Below, one piece after another: positions 52,131 to 63,058 of a DNA stretch of 64,000 nt (position 1 is its first letter; each line of letters starts with the position of its first letter). The notes under the pieces were generated by a model. The model was given only the letters and a program-made list of their open reading frames with translations, was not told the origin of the DNA and made no database searches. Source of the stretch: Sorex araneus. Lineage: Eukaryota; Chordata; Mammalia; Eulipotyphla; Soricidae. Made by a program: the position numbers and the translations under genes. The stretch is from positions 12,715,995 through 12,779,994 of the forward strand of contig NC_073312.1 of NCBI RefSeq assembly GCF_027595985.1, written 5' to 3'.

Positions 52131-54719
52131 GCTCCTGCACTCACCTGAGAGCATCAGAGATGCTGGCAGCATTTTCACCAGACTCAGCCGCCTCTGAAGC
52201 AAAGACTAAAGCAGGTCCTCCCTGGAAGGTCTCACGATCCCGTAAACAGTTTAGTGTGTAGGCTTCCTTTCAGGGGGTGACTGTTCAGGGGTAGGAAGGA
52301 ACAGTCCAACTCCAGTGAGGAATTTCCCCACCGTTCCTCCTGTTCAGCTCTTAAGAGACTGAACTCAGAAGGTAGAAAATCAAAGTCCCCTTCCTTTCTG
52401 CACAGGCCTGCAAGCAGAGACTGATGTCACGAGTGACCATTTCCTATGGACTTGATGATGTGGTGGGGTGGGGCGGGGGCCCAACTACACAAGTTATCCC
52501 CCTCTCAGAAAAAGACCTTCCCAGGAGGAGACCAACATTATACAATATTGCATGTTATTCAACATTAACCAATACGGTGCTCAGTTCTCCCTCACGACTG
52601 TCCATTATTATCTCATTCTTTTCATTGTTTATTCATTATTATTCGGAATCATGGTGATCATGATTCGGGATCCTGATTCAGTTTTGACAGCCGTGGAGAC
52701 TGTGGACTTGTTATTTCCTCTCAGTTTTGCCTCTTGCTCGGCCTTAAAAGGGCAGCTGGAGCGTCTTTCTGTGAAGGAACAAGAGACTTTAGGGCTCACG
52801 GCACTGCCCGGAAGTAGCTGGGGCAGCCTTGTCCCACCCAGGCCCCGGGAACGGACGCCACATGTGCACTTTGCCTACTTCCCACACGTATGAAATCATC
52901 TCCTTTGGCTTTTCCATGACACCCCCGGGCCCCGAGGGGCTGTCCTGGACCAGGCGGGGCGCCCCTTGGCCCAGGACACCTGCTTTGTTGCCGCCTGTTG
53001 CAGGGATGAGGCAGGAGGCTGGAAACCTGGCTCTCTCTGTCCATAGGACCCTGGGGTCACCCTGACCTGCACTGCCCAGTGAGTGCTGGGCCCGAGCCCG
53101 GCTGCTTCTCCCCACAGTCTAGAGCATGGACCTACCTGCTTGTGGGCCACCCCTTCCTGGGCCCTGCGGGACTCAGTGTCCCTCACCGCCCAGCCTGTCT
53201 TCGGCAGGGTCTCCAGCACCACTGTCCACGCCCCCCCTCTCCTTCCTGCCCTCTGAGATCTCTCTAGGAAAGAGTTTCTTCACAGGCCGCCTCAGCCCTG
53301 GGCTCCTTCCAGCCCCATGCTCGCTCTTTCCAAGGATGGAGAAGCCGAAACAGCTGTGGGACTCTTTTTTTTTTCCTTCTAGAATCATCCAGCAAGGGGG
53401 TGAGTTCAGGACTCTGGCAGCACCAGGATAAAGTGCTGAGTAGTTGGAGATAACTCGAGTGCACTGCTTTTACTCCCAGCCGGCCGGAGCGGCCACCCCT
53501 CCCGGCCTCTAGCTCCGGCCCTGGGCAATGGCCTTCATGTGGACTGGGGAGGGCTGCCAGGGCAGGGGTTCCAGGGACCAGGGGGGGTCCTGTGCTCTGC
53601 TGCCCGAGACCCTCGTGGAAAGGCCCATCCTGCGTGTGTATCTGCTTTTGGCCCTGGTGCTGTGGTACCATGCCAGAGGTCTGGCCAGCTGTGCTGGTGG
53701 TTTCATGGGGATTCCCAAGAAGCCCTTTTCTTCTTTCTGCTCGCATGAGCAAGTTTCAGAAGAATCCGGCCAGAGCGTGCAGCCGGTTCCCATCTGTAGC
53801 CCGAGCGGGGTGTTGGGGGCCGTGTTGCCTAGGAAACATGAGAGCTGGGCTCCGAAGTGGATGGGTGGGTGGGTGGGAACCTTAGTGTCCCCTCCAGGCC
53901 AGAGGCAGTGCAGAGCCTGTTTGGCTGCAGCGCAGACAGCGTGGAGATGATTCTTGTGGACGGGCTCTGTGTGTTCTCCACGCCACGTCAGCTCCCCGAG
54001 TGCAGCGTGTCCTTCCTCTGTCCCTCTGACCATGAGCAGGTTTGGGGCGGTTTGCTGCCACAGACCCGGGGCATGCCGGCCATGGCCGTGGCTGCAGGGG
54101 GCGCTCTCACAGGTGACGGTGCTGGAGGAGGCTTCCAAGGGACAGAGCAGGGGCTTTGGAGGGGGCTCGGGGAGCAGAGAGGGGCTCAGGAAGGAGACGG
54201 GGGTTCTGTTTTAAATCTCCCCAATATGTCTTCTCATCTGGCCACCACACATGTCCCCGTGTCATCTCATGGCAGCCTGTGGGGGTGGCCGGAGGGGTCA
54301 CTCTGACTGACAGTTTAAAACGACAGAGAAAAGGGCGGGTGAGACCTTCCTAGACGCTGTGTGTGTTTCCTGTAAGCCATTCTGCGCAGTGACAGCGCGG
54401 CGGAGTTGACCGATCAGCAGGTCTGTATCAGAGCACGCGGGGCGTGCACGGAGAAGCGGCTAGAGGAGTCTGCAGCCAAGGAGGCTCCCGGAGGACACGA
54501 GGGCGTGGAACAGCCACGTGCAGAAGGCTGTGTGTAGAGTACGCCTGCAGAAAAGGACTTGATCCATAGTCTTCTGTCCGATCTATTAGGCTATCACACA
54601 TAGGAATGTTCTAGAAGGATGCCGACCATGGTTGGTACTTACTTGCCAGGGACACGGGGCTGACGCTGGGGCTTCCCAGCTGGGAGGGAAAGCTTGCATT
54701 GCTTGTGTTTGTACTGTTG
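52131..54719. other. Gene-free stretch
   Basis: Includes a perfect hairpin word GAATCATG / CATGATTC (52646-52653 and 52659-52666), a (GGGT)4 run at 53861-53877 and a T9 run at 53367. No repeat family or exon recognised. Confidence 0.35.

Positions 54720-54757
<38 letters not shown>
54720..54757. repeat. (TG)n microsatellite, about 18 units
   Basis: Pure TG run followed by TACACATACA. Confidence 0.95.
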
Positions 54758-54879
54758 ACATACATTATACATCTGAATATATGAAAACTTGGATGCCTGC
54801 TTTTAGAAAAATTCAATGATAAAGTGCAGATATCTCACATTGGTGTGGAGTTGTTATCAAAGACATAAAAACCAACTAT

Positions 54880-54975
54880 TTGGGGCCAGGCTGTAGTTCA
54901 GTGTAGAATGCTTGCCTTGCATGTGTGAGACTCCTGTTCTATCCCTGGCAGTGCAAAGACACACAGCAAAATCCT
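54880..54975 (+). repeat. SINE head fragment
   Basis: GGGGCCAGGCTGTAGTTCAGTGTAGAATGCTTGCCTTGCATG, then TGTTCTATCCCTGGCAGTGC and an A-rich end. It is closer to a tRNA in its box A (TAGTTCAGTG) than the young copies, so it may be an older subtype. Confidence 0.65.
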
Positions 54976-57204
54976 TGGACATTAAAAATTCTTTTTCCTG
55001 GATATAACGTAGTAGGACTCATTCATATTACCTGCTCTGGAATCCTAGGTAATAATTCAGTGTGCATGTATGTATATTGATTTGTCTATAATATATATGC
55101 GTATATGTACACACGTCTTTATGTCCCATTTTAGCCAGTAAAAGCAAGCTAATAAAAAGTAGAAGAAAATACTCTGAAGAAATCATTGGGAAGGCCTTTG
55201 GTCTTACAACAGCTTCCAGAGGTGGTGCCCGTCTCGGCCCTGCCACGGAAGTTCAGGGTTGCACAGAGGAAAATATGGCCAGTCCCTCCCCCGGTGGCCC
55301 TGTCTCTGTCCACCAGCCCCTTGCAGCTACCCCGAACTAAGCCATAAATTCTGGAACCGTCAGTGGCAAGGCAGCCCAGAATGAGGTTGGTGTTGACAGG
55401 GAATATCGGGGACCCCGCCCCACTGGAACGGAGAGTGCCCACTGGCCGCAGGAGTCCCAGGGCAGCCTGCCCAGGGGATGAGCTAAGAGGGACACCTGGA
55501 GTTAAGTCTCAGCCCTCTGACATCCCCCACACGGCCGTGCTTGCAGCATCGCCCCTTAGGTCCGAGAAGAAACGGCAGTTTGGAGCAAACGAGTCAAAAA
55601 TTCTGCCCTGTTGTCCTAGTTAAAGGCAAGAAATCTTGGGGTGTCTGGCCCCGTGGGAGTGAGCGTGTCCTCGTGGGGGAGCCCGTTCACCCCGTCTGGC
55701 CTGGACGGCACACACCGCTCCCCGCCGCGTTATCCGCACTGAAATCCCTCTTAATACTCTAGGTTTAAGGGACCAGAGAGAGGCGGGTTTGCTCCCCCAG
55801 GACATCGTCTACTCTGCTGTGCCGGTTCAAAAAAAAATATATATGGGAAAAAAAAGAGAAATTAGTTAATAGGAATTTTCTGTGGCCCAGATTCTGCCCC
55901 TGGTAATCTTCTCCCTTCCCACCCCACCCGTCCCACCCCGGGCTGATGAGGGGTCTTGCCCCGCTGGCCCACTTTCTCCCGAATCAGCGTTTCCAGCGAC
56001 CCACCCCAGAAACCTCGCGTCCCCTTGGAGCTGCACATTCCCAGCTGTGCTGAGCTGCTGCTTCCAAGGTGATGGCCAACTCCCAGCCCGCACCCCTCCT
56101 CCCCCGTTTCTGCCTCGGCACAGACCCACCTGCCCTCTCCCCGGGGAACTGAGAACAGCTGCCCTGCCCAGTCGTGGGTGGGGAGAGGTGGGTGAGAGCG
56201 GTCAGCTTGCTGTGCCCCCCCCTCGAGGCCAAGCCAGGCTCTTCTGGGGTGTCCTCCTCATGGAGCCTTGTGGGAGGGTCCGAAGCTCCCAGCCGTCCCC
56301 GGGAGTGACTGACTCAGCCTTTCCCCCCCTAGACCTCCATCCCCCTCCAGGTCCTGGAAATGCAGAGATCATGGTTCCCTGTTGCCTGGCCGCTCTTGGC
56401 AGCTCCTTGGGGGAAGCCAGGACTTGAGCGGCCTGGAAAAGGATTCAGAGTCCCAGCAGAGAGGGAACTGGTGGCAGAGGGGAAGCCCTGTGGGGTGAGA
56501 GAAGGGGGAGGGAGCCACCCTGTGTGCGGGTGTGAGGCTGAAACTGCCTTCCCGGGACATAACACTGGAGGCTGCGGGTGGCCGCAGGACCTCAGGCCCC
56601 CGTGATGGTTGATGTCGTCGAGCGCTGCAAGTCCCAGATGAAACACGGGCCGGGCAGCCCCTCCGAGACTCGGCCCCGGGGGCCCTACAGTTGTGAAATG
56701 CCCCACGTTCAGGTGTTCGCTGCAGGCCAGTACGAGCACAGCTACTGGCAGGAGGGAGCCCCCGGAATCCTCCTGCCCTGCGTGAACCCCTCGGTGTGTT
56801 CTGTCCCAGGCGTGGGGGCCTCGGGGCTGCGTCCCTCCTCACAGCTGTGTCTGTCCAGGAGGGGCGGGGCCAAGGTTTCCAGACGCTCCCGGTCTCCCGA
56901 TCACCCCTTATTTCAGCATGACAAACAGCCTGGCACCCGGGGAGAGGGGGTCTCTGGTGGTCCTTGCAGCTGCCACCCCTGCAGTTGGACCTGCAGTGGG
57001 GGGTCTTCCATGAGCCAGCAGCCATGGCTGCGTGTGCTCGGACGAGGGAGTCTCCTCCCTGCCCTGGGGTGTGGTATAGAAATAGCCTCCACACATGTAC
57101 GCATTTCGGTGTCCGGAGAAGTAAGGTGAATCTCACCAGGATGACGGCTAACCGGTGAGGTCTCTCGGAGCTGGAGAAGAACTATGTTCGGAGTTTGCGT
57201 AGAA
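54976..57204. other. Gene-free stretch
   Basis: An ATATAT/poly-A patch lies at 55830-55858. The frames at 56370-57130 on both strands are open in GC-rich DNA and carry no domain. No clear repeat. Confidence 0.35.
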
Positions 57205-57406
57205 CTGTTAATGGCGGTGGGGCTGGAACCATAGCACAGTGGGTAGAGCGTTTGCCTTGCACGCGGCCGACCCAGGTTTAATTCCCAGCATCCCATATGG
57301 TCCCCTGAGCACCGCCAGGGGTAATTCCTGAGTGCAGAGCCAGGAGTAACCCCTGTGCATCGCCGGGTGTGACCCAAAAAGAAAAAAAAAGATCCTGTTA
57401 GTGGCG
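57205..57406 (+). mobile_element. tRNA-derived SINE with 12-bp target duplication
   Basis: CTGTTAATGGCG (57205-57216) and CTGTTAGTGGCG (57395-57406) flank the element (one mismatch). Body: GGGGCTGGAACCATAGCACAGTGGGTAGAGCG, CGACCCAGGTTTAATTCCC (box B altered at two positions), GGTGTGACCCAAAAAG and A-tail. Tail part is identical to that of the copy at 5811 over its last 60 bp or so. Confidence 0.95.
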
Positions 57407-58369
57407 CGGACTAAAGGTGGGTGGGACTTTGATCCACTCACTCTGGGCCCACCGTGCTCGGCAGTGGAGGGGGAGGACCCCAGCAGCCTCCCTCTCCTAG
57501 CCTTGGTGCCAGCACCGTGCCGTTGTGTGGAACACACCCCCTCCCCCACACCCAGCCTCACTGGACTGATCATTGAACCATCCGGCCTGCGTAGTGCCAT
57601 GAACTGCCCCAGGATCCTGGACCATGGCCTGAGAGGCCCCTGCAAAGGCCAAACATTTCGAGCTGCTGGGTTCCTGGGGAGGGGTGTGGGTGGGGAGAGG
57701 GGGCAGGGGACGGGAGATCCTTTGATTTTCTGTTTAGAAACCTCCCTGCTTCGCGTGTTGAAGACTGCACGGGTGATTTCTCACCCAGCCCACAGAAAGT
57801 TAAGTCACGTCTGTGCTTCCGATTGCTTCCGATTGCTATGACGAGGGCCTGCTGCTTGGGGCAGGTGACAGTGGGTCACCCCGACTCTCACCTCCCGGGG
57901 GCAGGAGCTGGCATCTCCTCCCGTGACTCGTCCTTTGCCTCCCGCGCCCTATCTGCCCTCCTGCACTGCCGTGTATCGCCGGGGCTTGGGGATTCCAGAT
58001 GTCCTGCATCAGCGGGCCCGGAGGGGGTGGGCGGAGGGAGGCAGCTTCTCTCTTTGTGTTTCCTGCGTGCGCCTTCCCACAGCCACACCACACAGCGCGG
58101 CAGAACCCACCCCACGGGGGTCAGAGACTGGGAGAGGCTGAAACTAGCTCCCGGCTTCCAGCAGAGCCTCCCTGCCTTGCTGCCCGCCCAGGAGCCCCTG
58201 TTTCCTGGAGGGGGCGTTTGACCTGGCCCCCGTCCGTCCTGGGGGGGGTGGGCCCCTTTGGGGTCTCAGCTAAAGAGGGGACACGTCCTTGCTCTTCTGC
58301 AAACCGCTTCTTCGGTCTGCCGCTCTGAGCTCCAGCCACATCCTGCCCCCTTCCTACTGTCGGGGCCCG
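57407..58369. other. Gene-free stretch
   Basis: A small tandem GCTTCCGATT duplication is at about 57816-57835. No other feature identified. Confidence 0.35.
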
Positions 58370-58530
58370 GGGCTGAGAAAACAAGCTCCAGCCGGTGGGG
58401 CGCTCGCCTTGCACAGGGCGGCCGCGGTTTCGGTTCCCAGCAGCTCCGCTCATGACCTCCTGGGAATTTCTGGGAGTGAGCCCGAGTGCAGAGCCAGGAG
58501 CAATCCCTGAGCTCCTTGCCCGGAATTGGG
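58370..58530 (+). repeat. Diverged SINE, plus strand
   Basis: GGGCTGAGAAAACAAGCTCCAGCCGGTGGGGCGCTCGCCTTGCACAGGGCGGCCGC, GGTTTCGGTTCCCAGC, GTGAGCCCGAGTGCAGAGCCAGGAGCAATCCCTGAGC. Confidence 0.7.
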
Positions 58531-58559
58531 GGGCGCGTGGGGCAGAGTATAGAACAGAG

Positions 58560-58584
58560 TCTCATGTTCTCAGAGAACATGAGA
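58560..58584. repeat. Perfect 25-nt palindrome
   Basis: TCTCATGTTCTC (58560-58571), one A, and GAGAACATGAGA (58573-58584) are perfect inverted arms. The centre TGTTCTcagAGAACA is an everted arrangement of nuclear-receptor-like hexamers. The function is unknown. Confidence 0.9.
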
Positions 58585-58719
58585 TGGACCCGATGTGAGT
58601 CCAGACCCCAGAGTGTTCAGTGGGACACGCTCAGCAGCTTGTTTCCAGAAAGTTCCTGGTCTGCGTGCCTCCTGTGCAGAAGAATCCCGGGACAAAGACG
58701 AGGCAGGAAGGCATACCTC

Positions 58720-58850
58720 TGAGCTCTGGTGCTCAGGCATGACTCCTGACTCTGTGCTCAGGGATCCTCCCTGGCAGGGTTTGGGGAACCATCTGGGGTG
58801 CCGGGGATCAAACACGGGTGTGGGGTGCCCATGTCCCTACACAGACCAGC
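58720..58850 (-). repeat. Diverged SINE, minus strand
   Basis: TGGTGCTCAGGCATGACTCCTGACTCTGTGCTCAGGG, GGCAGGGTTTGGGGAACC and GGGGATCAAACACGGGTG (box-B complement). Confidence 0.65.
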
Positions 58851-60045
58851 TGTGCCCCGCAATGGTTCGGCTGCTGCACCCTCAAATGAGAGCCCAGGAA
58901 ATTGCTGAGCGTCCCCCTGGCTGGTATTCCTCCTCGGAATACTGAGGACGGGGTGAGAGGCAGCGGGGTGGCCCCCGGTGACCCAATGCCCCAGGATCTC
59001 GGATCAGATAAGAGCAGCCCCGCCCCCTCGATCCTTGAAGGCCAGGCCGGCCAGTCCATCTCCGGCCCACCCCCCCATACTTCCAACCCTGGCATGCGTG
59101 TGGGACGTGCTTTCTTCTGCTTCCTTTGGGCTTGGCGTGTTCAGAAACATTCGAGGCGGCGTCCAGAGGACGCGATGGAGACTGTGATCCCGCACGCCCA
59201 CTCAGGGCTGTGTTTTCCTCCCAATGGAACCCAGGCTGGCTGCCTCCATGGCACCTTTCTGGAGAGGGAATCTGAGAACCCGCTGCCGAGGGTAACTGGC
59301 CTCAGAGACCCCCGGTGCATGGCTGCCCTCAGCAGGTTTGCCTGCTCAATTCCCGTCCGGAGCACTCACCCCGGTGCTCCACATCAGCCGCAGGTGGTGG
59401 GCGGGAACCCCCCACCCCCATCCGTGGCCCGGGTGCTCAGAGAAAGTGTCCACTGCTGCCCGGAGGGGTGGGGATCTGGGTGCAGACCCCTGACGTGGTT
59501 TGGGAGGCATCTGGGGTGTGGGCTAGTGCCTGGGACGTTCCTGGGACTGGATTCCCTATCACGGGAAGACACTTTCTCCAGCCCGTTCCAGTCTCTGCTT
59601 CTCTCTGGCCCTCTGAGGAGTCTAGATTTGGGGTTTTCCTAAAACAGCCCGAGCCTGCTTGGGGGCTCTGGCTGGCCCCGAGGACTCAGCACTTTTTGCC
59701 TCCGGCCCCTGCAGGACCCCAGGACGTCGCTTAGACTCTCAGCACTGACTGGCAGGGTGCCACGGGGTGTTTTGTTGGGGCCCCTGGGTGCTGCGTAAGG
59801 TGGGAAGTGGAGGAGGGAGAGATCCAGGTTTCTTGTGCTCTTGTCACCAGAGCCCGGCGGGGTGCGGGGTGCGGGGGCCACCTAGCTTTGACTTGACTCG
59901 GTCATGCCTGGGATGTAATAGGCAGGAGAGAGGGGAGGGGCTCCCCGAGCACGTGAGAGGAGCTTGTGGGTAGTCGTTAGGGTGCAGGAAAAGCTGCCGG
60001 GCCCAGCGGGCGTGTCTGCCTGGGACCAAGGGGCTTGTCTCAGGG
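58851..60045. other. Gene-free GC-rich stretch
   Basis: No repeat or exon recognised; the frames are open by composition only. Confidence 0.35.
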
Positions 60046-60185
60046 AGGGGCCAGAGAGATAGTGCAGTGGGTAGGGCACTTGCATGCAGCCAACCAGGAT
60101 TCAATCCTGGGCACCCTGTACAGCCTCCTGGGTGTGCCAGGAGTAATCCCTGAGCACCACCGGCTGTCACCGAAACCTCCCCATA
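60046..60185 (+). repeat. Diverged SINE, plus strand
   Basis: GAGGGGCCAGAGAGATAGTGCAGTGGGTAGGGCAC, CAGCCAACCAGGATTCAATCCTGGG, GCCAGGAGTAATCCCTGAGCACC. The CTTGCATGCAGCC anticodon-region word is kept. Confidence 0.8.
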
Positions 60186-60757
60186 CCCCCCAATCCTCCC
60201 CAGGTTGAGAGGGCTGGTCACTCGCCCCTGTGCTGGTTCCCAGACCACGGCCAGCACAGGTCCCTGTGCCCACAGTCCCACTTCTCCTCCGCTGAGGACG
60301 CTCAGTGCCGCCTGAATGGTCGGGGAGAAGTGACCTCCACCCACTGGGCAAGGTGCCCTTGCGGCCTCACAGCTGCCGCCCAGAGCTCTGGTCTTCCGCT
60401 CTCCCCACCTCCACGAACACGCCTTTCCCTGTCTTCACTGACCCCCAGGCTCCGAGGTCCACCCGGTTGGCCTTCCCTGACCACATCCGCCCTGCCCCAC
60501 GCCTCCATTCCCGCCCTTCCCGCCTCCGTTCCGAGGCATCGGTCATCTCCCAGGTGACTTTGCCCTTTGAGGCATCTGTGTCTGTGTGGAAGAGACCCCC
60601 CAACCTCCAGCCCCGAGGTCCGGAGGTTAGGAGGGCAGAGTCTGGCCCCACCTGCCACCACTGCCACCATCAACCCGGTTTTCCACAGAGTCATGGGGGA
60701 AGGAGACGAGGGACGCCCTCCGACTCAGAGATGATGTCCCGCCTAATCGGGTTCCCT

Positions 60758-60915
60758 TGCTGCCATTGCCATTGTCCTCGTGGGTGCTATGCCCACCCGT
60801 GCTTGGGGGTCTCCAGGGTTACACCTGCCGGTGCTTGGGTTGGTGTATGGGTACAGGCGGGGCCGGGATCCAACTCTGGGTCTCGCGCCTGTCAGCTGTG
60901 CGCTCTCCAGGGAGC
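60758..60915 (-). repeat. Possible old SINE, minus strand
   Basis: TTACACCTGCCGGTGCTTGGG, GCCGGGATCCAACTCTGGGTC and GTGCGCTCTCCAGGG resemble body, box-B complement and head complement. Confidence 0.4.
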
Positions 60916-61424
60916 CGCCCCCAGCCAGTCCCCTGCAGCCCGGTCTTTCGTCCGCCCTTTCCCCCAACCCTCCATCTTTTCTCATCTGTTTCCGGCAAGA
61001 CACTTTGTTCTCTTCCTAAAGCTGTGTAGGACCGTGCTGCGTCAGTCCCATGTGTTGGAGCAGGGGGGTGGGGAGGGGGTGGGGGAGGTGCTGTTCATTC
61101 CCGAGGTTTACAGGAACATCCGCACATGCTGACGTGCTAGAGAAACAGAAGCTTCTGTTGCACCATCCTGGACCGAGCTGGAAGTCCAGGGCCGGGTCAC
61201 AGCGCAGTACGGGGAGGTGCCTTGCTCGCTCCTGACGGGAGTAGCTCCCGGTGGCTCCTGGCATTCCGGGTCTGTCCCTGTCTCTGCATACCCTTCTGCC
61301 CGTGCGTCTAAGAACAGACCCCTGTCACAGGATTGAGACCTCACCACCGCCCCCAAACCCAGATATCTCAGCTTGGAGAGTCTTAATTAATTACACCCCA
61401 AAGCCCCAGGTGCAAATCTCTCAA

Positions 61425-61592
61425 GTCCGAGGCCGGTGCGGTGATGCAGTGGGGAGGCACTGGCTATGCATGCAGGATATCCTGGTTAGATCCTTGGCAC
61501 CACATGTGGTCCCCGAGCCCAGCCAGGAGTGATCGCTGAGAGCAGGTCCCCCACCCCACCCCACCCCCCGCCAGACCAAAAAGAAAAAAAAT
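61425..61592 (+). repeat. Diverged SINE, plus strand
   Basis: GAGGCCGGTGCGGTGATGCAGTGGGGAGGC, ATGCATGCAGGATATCCTGGTTAGATCC, GGCACCACATGTGGTCCCCGAGC, GCCAGGAGTGATCGCTGAG, a (CCCAC)n stretch and an A-rich tail. Confidence 0.7.
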
Positions 61593-61664
61593 CCCAAATG
61601 TGAGGTCACATTCCCAGACACCAGTGGTTAGCACTTGGACGTGTCTTGCAGGGACATCCTGGCA

Positions 61665-61905
61665 CTAATTTATTGAACGGTAATTTGCGTCTGGCACTTC
61701 TCAGTGGTAATTCATTTCACCCTCACACTAAACCCTCCACTAAACCCTCCAAAATTGATGGACTTTTTTCCCCCTGCTTCTGCCAATGGGAAAAGTCAGG
61801 CTCAAAGAAGTTCCCCAAACGCAAAAGTTTACACAGCTTGTTAGTGCAGTCACTGGATTCCAACTCAGTGTTCTCTGCTGTCTTAGGGTCACTCTCTATT
61901 ATAAG
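61665..61905 (+). repeat. MIR, long copy
   Basis: CTAATTTATTGAACGGTAATTTGCGTCTGGCAC, ATTTCACCCTCACACTAAACCC, CCAATGGGAAAAGTCAGGCTCAAAGAAGTTCC, ACACAGCTTGTTAGTGCAGTCACTGGATTCCAACTCAG is collinear with MIR read on its complementary layout (tttattgagcacttactatgtgccaggcac...tttcacagatgaggaaactgaggctcagag...cacacagctagtaagtggcagagctgggattcgaacccag). It carries a perfect 12-bp tandem unit ACTAAACCCTCC at 61727-61750. Confidence 0.75.
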
Positions 61906-61947
61906 AAAGGTTGTAACCATGGCAACAGTACAAAAAAGTCAAGCAAA

Positions 61948-62621
61948 CATACAGAATCTTTTTTTTTTTATTCTTTTATAGAATCACCATGTGGAAAGTT
62001 ACAAAGCTTTCAGGTTTAAGTCCCAGTTACACAATGCTCGAACACCCATCCCTTCACCAGTGCACATATTCCACCACCAAGAATCACAGTATACCTTCCC
62101 CCCCTCCCCCCACCTCCCCAGCCCCCCCGCCCCGCATGTGTAACTGGTAAATTTCACTTTACTTTCACTTTACTTTGATTACATTCAGTATTTCAACAAA
62201 AAATTCACTATTTTTGATTTGGAGTTTCTCCCCCCTAAAGTTGACCTGCTGAAAATAAAGCATTTGATAATTTGTTTTCCATTGCTGAGAATGAAGCAAT
62301 ATGAGGTCGAAAGGCCGCACTAGCAGCTGTATGGGTTTAGATTTCTGTATTTTAGTATTTTAGCAACTAAGTCCAGAGAAATATGCAGAAATCGCAACAT
62401 TGTAAGCTTGTACCTCTCAGCTACTTTATATTCCACATATGAGTGCAATCTTTCTATGTCTGTCTCTTTCTTTCTGACTCATTTCACTCAGCATGATACT
62501 TTCCATGTTGATCCACTTATATGCAAATTTCATGACTTCATGTTTTCTGACAGCTACGTAGTATTCCATTGTATAGATATACCAGAGTTTCTTTAGCCAA
62601 TCATCCATACAGAATCTTTTT
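61948..62621 (-). mobile_element. 5'-truncated L1 with perfect 16-bp target duplication
   Basis: CATACAGAATCTTTTT is present at 61948-61963 and 62606-62621. The element is on the minus strand: 5' end at 62605, poly(A) at about 61964-61969. It carries the last 60 codons of ORF2 and a 3' UTR of about 450 bp with a G-rich tract (complement near 62097-62130) and a GGGATGGGTGTTCGAGC...CTTTGTAACTTTCC...GGTGATTCTATAAAAGAATAAAA end. This anchors the identity of the 3' fragments at 12491, 16611 and 32086. Confidence 0.95.
62429..62605 (-). pseudogene. L1 ORF2 C-terminal remnant
   Basis: The minus-strand frame ending at 62426 contains DDWLKKLWYIYTMEYY...VMKFAYKWINMESIML, the well-known L1 ORF2 C-terminus (WYIYTMEYYAAIKK...). 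The endonuclease and reverse transcriptase domains are absent because of 5' truncation, so it makes no functional protein. The first few residues of the open frame come from the target duplication. No internal stop is seen in this stretch, which suggests a moderately recent insertion. Confidence 0.93.
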
Positions 62622-62662
62622 GTCACTCATTCACACATGGAGACACAGAATATTGCAGTGCT

Positions 62663-62870
62663 AAGAAGAGCAGGTATCGGGGCTGGAGCCATAGCATGGC
62701 GGGTAGGGCATTTGCCTTGTATGCGGCCGACCCGTGTTCAATCCCCAGCATCCCATATGGCTTAATTACCACTGCCAGGGGTAATTCCTGAGTGCAGAGC
62801 CAGGAGTAACCCCTGAGCATTGCCAGATGTGACCCAAAAAGCAAAAAAAAAAAAAAAGAAGAGCAGGTAT
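62663..62870 (+). mobile_element. tRNA-derived SINE with perfect 15-bp target duplication
   Basis: AAGAAGAGCAGGTAT at 62663-62677 and 62856-62870. Body: GGGGCTGGAGCCATAGCATGGCGGGTAGGG, CGACCCGTGTTCAATCCCC, CATATGGCTTAATTACC (a local change from GGTCCCCTGAGCACC), CTGAGTGCAGAGCCAGG, A15 tail. Confidence 0.96.
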
Positions 62871-62871
62871 A

Positions 62872-63058
62872 GGGGCTAGAGAGAGAGAGCACGAGAGCAC
62901 CGTGGGCAGGGCACTTGCCTTGCATGCAGTCCACTGGGTTCAATTCCCGGTGCTCCGGTCCCCTGAGCACTATCAGAAGTAATTCCTGAGTGCAAAGCCA
63001 GGAGTAACCACTGGGCATCACTGGGTGTGGCCAAAAATAAAGAAAAAAAAAAGCAGGA
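62872..63058 (+). mobile_element. Second SINE in tandem, plus strand
   Basis: It begins immediately after the duplication of the previous SINE: GGGGCTAGAGAGAGAGAGC, GGGCAGGGCACTTGCCTTGCATGCAG, CTGGGTTCAATTCCC, CTGAGCACTATCAGAAG, GTGCAAAGCCAGGAG and GGTGTGGCCAAAAATAAAG with an A10 tail, then GCAGGATT. The GCAGGTAT/GCAGGATT pair suggests it used nearly the same target site. Confidence 0.9.
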
